Shown here: positions 59,901 through 64,000 of the stretch, piece after piece
Layout: each line of letters starts with the position of its first letter
Numbering within the stretch: the stretch's first letter is position 1
Origin: Boseongicola sp. H5
Lineage (GTDB): Bacteria > Pseudomonadota > Alphaproteobacteria > Rhodobacterales > Rhodobacteraceae
Reading direction: 5' to 3'
Assembly: GCA_020622165.1 (NCBI GenBank)
Contig: JACNMN010000007.1
Location: 62,001 to 126,000 of the forward strand
DNA length: 64,000 nucleotides
Program-made: the position numbers and the translations under genes
Notes under the pieces: model-generated
Told to the model about the DNA's origin: nothing
Database searches by the model: none
Seen by the model: the letters and a program-made list of their open reading frames with translations, nothing else

Positions 59901-61463
59901 ATGCATGCATGGCTGAGGGCGGCTTTCGGAGCCGCCTTTTTCGGTATTACGGGCCTGTCCCCCGCGGTTGCGCAGGATGTCACCCTGCGCTCTCTCGACG
60001 GGTCGATCGAGCTGGACGGATCGCTGATCGGCTTCGACGGGGAGTTCTACCGCGTCGATACGATCTACGGGCCCCTCACCGTCAACGCCGAGGGGGTCTC
60101 CTGTGCCGGGCCGGGATGCCCGGATCTGGAAAGCTTCGTGGCCGAGGCACGGTTCGCCGGCGCCTCGGTGATCGCCGACCGGCTGATGCCGGCGCTGATC
60201 GAGGGGTTCGCCCGCGCGCGCGGCATGACCGTTTCCCGCGCATTGGCGCCCGATGGCCGCTCCGTCTTCACGCTGACGCGCAGTGCCGATGGCACGACCG
60301 CGGCACGGTTCACGCTGATCCCGGGCACCACCGACAGCGGGTTCGAGGCGCTCCTGAACCGCGACGCGGATCTGGCGCTGGCGCTTCGCGAACCCTCCCC
60401 GGTGGAGCGCGACGCCGCGCGGCTGGCCGATCAGGGCGATCTTGGCCTGTCGCAGCGGGCGCGCGTTCTGGCCATCGACGGCCTTGTCGCGGTGGTCTCC
60501 CCCGAAAACCCCTTGCGCGACATCGCCCTGTCCGATCTGGCCCGCGTCTTCGCCGGAGAGATCACCAACTGGGCCGTGCTTGGCGGCGGCGATGCGCCGA
60601 TCTCGCTGCATCTGATGCGGGACGATTCGGGCCTCGCCCAGGGGTTCGCGAACCGGGTGCTGCTGCCCGCGGGGCTTGGCCTTGGCCCCAGCATCATCCG
60701 GCACACGACCCAGGCGGATCTGTCCGGCGCGGTCGCGCGCGACCCCTATGCGATCGGCATCACCTCCTATGCCGGTCTCGGCAATACGCGCGCGCTGGCG
60801 CTTGGCGGTCCCTGCGGTTTCAGCCAGACCGCCAGCGCGGCGAGCCTCAAGGCCGAGGATTACCCACTTACAGCGCCGCTTTTCGTCTATACGCCCGCCC
60901 GCCGGATGCCGCGGCTTGTGCGCGAGTTCCTGTCCTTCTTCGAAAGCCAAGCCGCGGAGCGGGTGATCCGGCGGGCCGGTTTCGTGAACCAGTCGATCCT
61001 GCGCACCCCGGTTTCGGGTCAGGGCGACCGGCTGGCCAACGCCATCGCCGCCGCGGGCCCGGAAATCACGCTGGAAGATCTGCAACGGCTGAGCGCCCGG
61101 ATCAGCGACAGCCAGCGCCTGTCGCCCACCTTTCGCTTCGCCCCCGGCACCACCGATCTTGACCCGCAATCGCGCAGTTCCGTCTCGCGGCTTGCACGCG
61201 CCATCGAGCAGGGTCGGTTCGATGGTCAGCGCCTTGTATTCGTGGGGTTTTCAGATGGCGCGGGCGACGCCGCCACCAATCTGCGCCTTGCCCGGGGGCG
61301 CGCGGAAACCGCCCGCCGCGCCGTCATGGAGGCCGCGAATGCCGCCGATCTGAACCGGGTGCAGCTGCGCGTGGATGCGTTTGGAGAGGCGATGCCGATG
61401 GCCTGCGATGACACCGAATGGGGCCGTGCCGTCAACCGCCGGGTCGAGGTCTGGCTGGAATAG
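59901..61463 (+). CDS. phosphate-binding-like protein fused to OmpA domain
   Basis: A 520-residue exported protein. Signal peptide MHAWLRAAFGAAFFGITGLSPAVA is followed by a type II periplasmic-binding domain like PstS (residues about 30-380: FTLIPGTTDSGFEALLNRDADLALALREPS ... LAIDGLVAVVSPENPLRDIAL ... FAGEITNWAVLGGGDAPI). A C-terminal OmpA/peptidoglycan-binding domain follows (RFAPGTTDLDPQSRSSVSRLA ... FVGFSDGAGDAATNLRLARGRAET ... GRAVNRRVEVWL). It would tether a solute-binding domain to the cell wall. Ligand unknown. The plain ATG start has little ribosome-site sequence. It follows the secA-adjacent unknown gene. Confidence 0.85.
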   Translation: MHAWLRAAFGAAFFGITGLSPAVAQDVTLRSLDGSIELDGSLIGFDGEFYRVDTIYGPLTVNAEGVSCAGPGCPDLESFVAEARFAGASVIADRLMPALIEGFARARGMTVSRALAPDGRSVFTLTRSADGTTAARFTLIPGTTDSGFEALLNRDADLALALREPSPVERDAARLADQGDLGLSQRARVLAIDGLVAVVSPENPLRDIALSDLARVFAGEITNWAVLGGGDAPISLHLMRDDSGLAQGFANRVLLPAGLGLGPSIIRHTTQADLSGAVARDPYAIGITSYAGLGNTRALALGGPCGFSQTASAASLKAEDYPLTAPLFVYTPARRMPRLVREFLSFFESQAAERVIRRAGFVNQSILRTPVSGQGDRLANAIAAAGPEITLEDLQRLSARISDSQRLSPTFRFAPGTTDLDPQSRSSVSRLARAIEQGRFDGQRLVFVGFSDGAGDAATNLRLARGRAETARRAVMEAANAADLNRVQLRVDAFGEAMPMACDDTEWGRAVNRRVEVWLE

Positions 61464-61474
61464 GGCGGGCGCGC

Positions 61475-62287
61475 TCAGCTGGCGTAGGTCGGGTGAAACA
61501 GGCCGCCGGGCGACAGGGTGAAAATCTCGCAACCGTCGGCCGTCACGCCGATCGAATGCTCGAACTGCGCGCTCAGGGATTTGTCGCGGGTCACCGCCGT
61601 CCAGTCATCGGCGAGCACCTTGGTTTCGGGGCGGCCCAGATTGACCATGGGCTCGATGGTGAAGAACATGCCCTCCTCCAACACCGCGGCGGTGCCGGGG
61701 CGCCCGTAATGCAGCACATTGGGCGGCGCATGGAACACCTGCCCCAGCCCGTGGCCGCAGAAATCGCGCACGACCGACATGCGCTGCTGCTCCACATAGG
61801 ACTGGATGGCATGGCCGATATCGCCGAAGGTGTTGCCGGGCTTCACCGCTTCGATCCCCTTGAACAGCGCGTCATGGGTGACCTGCACCAGACGTTCGGC
61901 CCGGCGGTTCAACCGGCCCGCGACGAACATCCGGCTGGTATCGCCGTACCACCCGTCGACGATGACGGTTACATCGATGTTCAGGATATCGCCGTCCTTC
62001 AGCACTTTCGCGCCCGGGATCCCGTGACACACCACATGGTTCACGCTGATGCAGCTTGCGTGCTTGTACCCGCGATACCCGATCGTGGCCGAGGTCGCCC
62101 CGGCCTCCCCGACCATCGCGGTAATCCGGTCGTCCAGCGTGCCGGTGGTCACGCCGGGCTGCACCATCGGCGCGATATCGTCCAGGATACGCGCAGCCAG
62201 CGCGCCGGCCTTGCGCATGCCGGCGAAATCCTGCGGTTGATGAATGCGAATGCCGTCCTTGGTCAAACGGCCCTGGAAATCGTCCAA
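61475..62287 (-). CDS. map: type I methionine aminopeptidase
   Basis: Removes the initiator methionine from nascent proteins. The 270-residue protein has GYRGYKHASCISVNHVVCHGIPG, the metal ligands in ILNIDVTVIVDGWYGDTSR (two Asp), GHGLGQVFHAPPNVLHYG (His) and MFFTIEPMVNLG (Glu), the pita-bread fold set. It starts with a TTG codon (LDDFQGRLTKDG read as Met), supported by GGAG 7 bases upstream; no closer ATG preserves the N-terminus. It is followed upstream on the same strand by sfsA. Confidence 0.94.
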   Translation of the reverse strand: MDDFQGRLTKDGIRIHQPQDFAGMRKAGALAARILDDIAPMVQPGVTTGTLDDRITAMVGEAGATSATIGYRGYKHASCISVNHVVCHGIPGAKVLKDGDILNIDVTVIVDGWYGDTSRMFVAGRLNRRAERLVQVTHDALFKGIEAVKPGNTFGDIGHAIQSYVEQQRMSVVRDFCGHGLGQVFHAPPNVLHYGRPGTAAVLEEGMFFTIEPMVNLGRPETKVLADDWTAVTRDKSLSAQFEHSIGVTADGCEIFTLSPGGLFHPTYAS

Positions 62288-62356
62288 ACTACCACTCCGG
62301 AGCTGTGTTTGCCGAAACTTATGCGATGAGACGCCGATTTTCCAGACGCGGCATGG

Positions 62357-63073
62357 TCATATCTGCGTGGCCGGGTCGACCGGCACCGGATGGCCGATTT
62401 CAACCGCGTCGGGGCCGATCCTGGTGCCATAGCACAGCATCTCCACCCCGGCGGCGCGGGCCGCGTCGAACGCTCCGGCATAGGCCGGGTCCAGATCGCC
62501 CGCGATTTTCAGCCGGGCGCAATCGCTTCGCTGAAGCAGGTAGAGCATCACCGCCCGGTGGCCGCCGGCGGCCATGCGCGACAGTTCGGCCAGATGCTTG
62601 GCGCCACGGGCGGTCACGCTGTCGGGAAACTCCGCCCAGTCGCCCTGTCGGCGCAGGGTGACGTTCTTGACCTCCACATAGGCATTCGGCAGGCCCGGGC
62701 CCGAGGCCAGAAAATCGACCCGGCTGTTCTGCCCGTATGTCACCTCGGGCGTGATCTGCGCATAGGCTGCCAGTTCCGGGATCGCGCCGGCGCGCAACGC
62801 CTCCAGAACGACCCTGTTCGGCAGGCTCGTGTCTATCCCGGCCCAGTGACCGCCGGGCAGTTCCACCAGCCGCCAGCCGTAGTTCAGCTTCTTTCGGGGA
62901 TCGTCATTGGGTTCCACCCAGATCCGCAGCCCCGGCTCCTTCAGCCCCATCATGGAGCCCGGATTGGGGCAATGGGCCGTCACCACCTGCCCGTCCTCCA
63001 GCCGTATATCGGCCAGGAACCGGTTGTAGCGCCGCAGCAGGGTGGCGGGGATCAGAGGGGTTTGAAAACGCAT
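62357..63073 (-). CDS. sfsA: DNA/RNA nuclease SfsA
   Basis: A 238-residue protein, first found as a sugar-fermentation stimulator and later assigned nuclease activity. Hallmarks: RRYNRFLADIRLEDGQVVTAHCPNPGSMMGL, NYGWRLVELPGGHWAGIDTSLPNRV, RVDFLASGPGLPNAYVEVKNVTL and FPDSVTARGAKHLAELSRMAAGGHRAVMLYLLQR. Start MRFQTPLIPA (63073); a longer frame is not supported. It is divergent from the CinA-like gene with a 47-base gap. Confidence 0.95.
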   Translation of the reverse strand: MRFQTPLIPATLLRRYNRFLADIRLEDGQVVTAHCPNPGSMMGLKEPGLRIWVEPNDDPRKKLNYGWRLVELPGGHWAGIDTSLPNRVVLEALRAGAIPELAAYAQITPEVTYGQNSRVDFLASGPGLPNAYVEVKNVTLRRQGDWAEFPDSVTARGAKHLAELSRMAAGGHRAVMLYLLQRSDCARLKIAGDLDPAYAGAFDAARAAGVEMLCYGTRIGPDAVEIGHPVPVDPATQI

Positions 63074-63120
63074 CGCCAAGCCCCTATACCCGGCAGGCAA
63101 TGCAGGCAAGGAGCAGGCCC

Positions 63121-63849
63121 ATGCCAAACCCCACCGCCGCGATGCTGGTCATCGGCGATGAAATCCTGTCCGGCCGGACCCGTGATGCGAATATGCACTA
63201 TCTGGCGCAGGAGCTTACGAAACACGGCATCCGCCTGAGCGAGGTGCGCATCGTGCCGGACGATCACGACGCGATCGTGGGCGCGGTGCAGGTACTGAGC
63301 GCGGGGTATGATACCGTGTTCACCTCAGGCGGGATCGGCCCCACCCATGACGACATCACCGCGGAGGCCGTGGCCGATGCCTTCGCCGTGCCGATCGGCA
63401 TCCGCGACGATGCCCGCGCGATCCTGCAGGAGCATTACGACCGGCAGGGCAGCACGTTGAACGAGGCGCGCCTGCGCATGGCGCGCATCCCCGAAGGCGC
63501 CAGCCTGATCGACAATCCGGTCTCCGCCGCGCCCGGGTTCACGCTGCACAATGTGCATGTGATGGCCGGTGTGCCGACCGTGTTCCAGACGATGGTCGCC
63601 TCGGTCCTGCCGACGCTGACGGGCGGCGCGCCTTTGTTGTCCCAATCGCTGCGCATCGCGCGGGGCGAAGGCGACATCGCCGGGCCGCTTGGCAAATTGG
63701 CAACAGCCCACCCGGAGGTGGAGATCGGCTCTTACCCGTTCATCAAGGACGGGGTGTACGGGGCGAGTATCGTGGTCCGCAGCCCCGACGGCGCCGCCAT
63801 CGATGCGGTGATCCACGAACTGGCCGCCCTGTTTCCCGAGGCGCAATGA
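63121..63849 (+). CDS. CinA/MoaB-like molybdopterin-binding domain protein
   Basis: A 242-residue stand-alone CinA N-terminal (MoCF-biosynthesis) domain: AAMLVIGDEILSGRTRDANMHYLAQELTKHGIRLSEVRIVPDD, TSGGIGPTHDDITAEAVADAF, and NPVSAAPGFTLHNVHVMAGVPTVFQTMV. Full-length CinA continues into a nicotinamide-nucleotide amidase, which is absent here. The exact role (molybdopterin-related or ADP-ribose pyrophosphatase-like) is unproven. AAGGAG precedes the ATG. Its stop overlaps the next gene's start (ATGA). Confidence 0.9.
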   Translation: MPNPTAAMLVIGDEILSGRTRDANMHYLAQELTKHGIRLSEVRIVPDDHDAIVGAVQVLSAGYDTVFTSGGIGPTHDDITAEAVADAFAVPIGIRDDARAILQEHYDRQGSTLNEARLRMARIPEGASLIDNPVSAAPGFTLHNVHVMAGVPTVFQTMVASVLPTLTGGAPLLSQSLRIARGEGDIAGPLGKLATAHPEVEIGSYPFIKDGVYGASIVVRSPDGAAIDAVIHELAALFPEAQ

Positions 63850-64000
63850 CGCTGCCCCGCGCCCGCGATCTCTATCCCGTGATCGAACATACATGGCCGG
63901 CCGCGCGTCTCTTCGACCTGGGTCTCTGGCGCCTGCGGGAGGGGCGCGGCAGCGGCAGCCGGACCTCTGCGGCGACCCTCCGCGACGGAGAGCCGACCGC
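63846..64000 (+). CDS. GNAT-like N-acetyltransferase, 3' part beyond the window
   Basis: The first 51 codons of a gene overlapping the CinA-like stop by 4 bases: MTLPRARDLYPVIEHTWPAARLFDLGL then WRLREGRGSGSRTSAATLRDG. Small proteins with this Arg/Gly-rich start, coupled to CinA-like genes in Rhodobacterales, are GNAT acetyltransferases from memory; the acetyl-CoA motif itself lies outside the window. The call is therefore provisional. Confidence 0.5.
   Translation, partial: MTLPRARDLYPVIEHTWPAARLFDLGLWRLREGRGSGSRTSAATLRDGEPT

Noticed and set aside
57863-59983. Roughly 700-codon minus-strand frame opposite the end of secA and the next gene
   Set aside because: Antisense shadow with repetitive Gly/Arg/Gln composition.

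Overview
The window is a GC-rich chromosomal segment of an alphaproteobacterium. It is almost certainly a member of the Rhodobacterales (Roseobacteraceae/Paracoccaceae): gene content and order (ppiC-argJ-mutT divergent from secA; rsfS-rlmH-gpmI-envC-ctpA-rppH; comF-grxC; sfsA next to a CinA-like gene), proteobacterial Hint-domain proteins, and the DgcN/DgcA pair all point that way. I see no rRNA, tRNA, CRISPR array, insertion sequence or prophage. Genes are packed tightly: many same-strand neighbours share ATGA or TGATG stop/start overlaps, and three convergent pairs overlap at their stop codons.

Layout. 1-5 kb (minus): AMP nucleosidase (cut by the window edge), adenine deaminase, a sulfotransferase-like P-loop protein and a fold-type IV PLP enzyme with an altered cofactor-contact residue. 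5-13.6 kb: periplasmic MsrA, YggT, a thioesterase, a UMF1-type MFS transporter with MepA endopeptidase and a phytase-like esterase, a LOG-family protein, dapD, a YeaQ-type membrane protein, a MipA/OmpV porin and small unknown proteins. 13.6-16.3 kb (minus): two adjacent Hint-domain proteins. 16.5-21.6 kb (plus): dapE, RNase R and a MltB-type lytic transglycosylase. 21.6-26.4 kb: MOSC and VOC proteins, then a minus-strand D-amino-acid cluster (D-amino-acid transaminase, secreted esterase, DgcA, DgcN). 27-32.8 kb (plus): glutathionyl-hydroquinone reductase, cobC-cobD, a second lytic transglycosylase and a GntP permease. 32.8-36.2 kb (minus): smc. 36.4-39.5 kb: a GNAT enzyme, a TsoY-like membrane protein, an XRE/DUF2975 pair and a divergent secreted protein. 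39.7-45.6 kb (plus): rsfS-rlmH-gpmI-envC-ctpA-rppH-unknown. 45.6-47.4 kb: pip divergent from ubiG. 47.5-49.2 kb: a looser accessory stretch (VOC, non-coding DNA, CPBP protease). 49.4-52.9 kb: marR, grxC and comF, then an NDUFAF5-like methyltransferase homologue and hemH. 52.9-55.7 kb (minus): a 42-residue protein, mutT, argJ and a parvulin. 55.9-64 kb: secA, an unknown secreted protein, a phosphate-binding/OmpA fusion, map, sfsA, a CinA-like protein and a truncated GNAT gene.

Themes. Peptidoglycan turnover and its products recur: MepA, two lytic transglycosylases, EnvC, CtpA, dapD/dapE, and a D-Glu/D-Ala catabolic cluster that could use D-amino acids released from the wall. AMP nucleosidase plus adenine deaminase form a short AMP-to-hypoxanthine route. 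The most unusual items are the sulfotransferase-like/PLP-enzyme pair with a lost PLP-contact Glu, the DgcN-DgcA-Dat cluster, the compound hairpin plus U-tract upstream of rsfS, a hairpin that buries the gntP ribosome-binding site, a perfect palindrome between grxC and marR, and a 42-codon GTG-start gene tail-to-tail with hemH.
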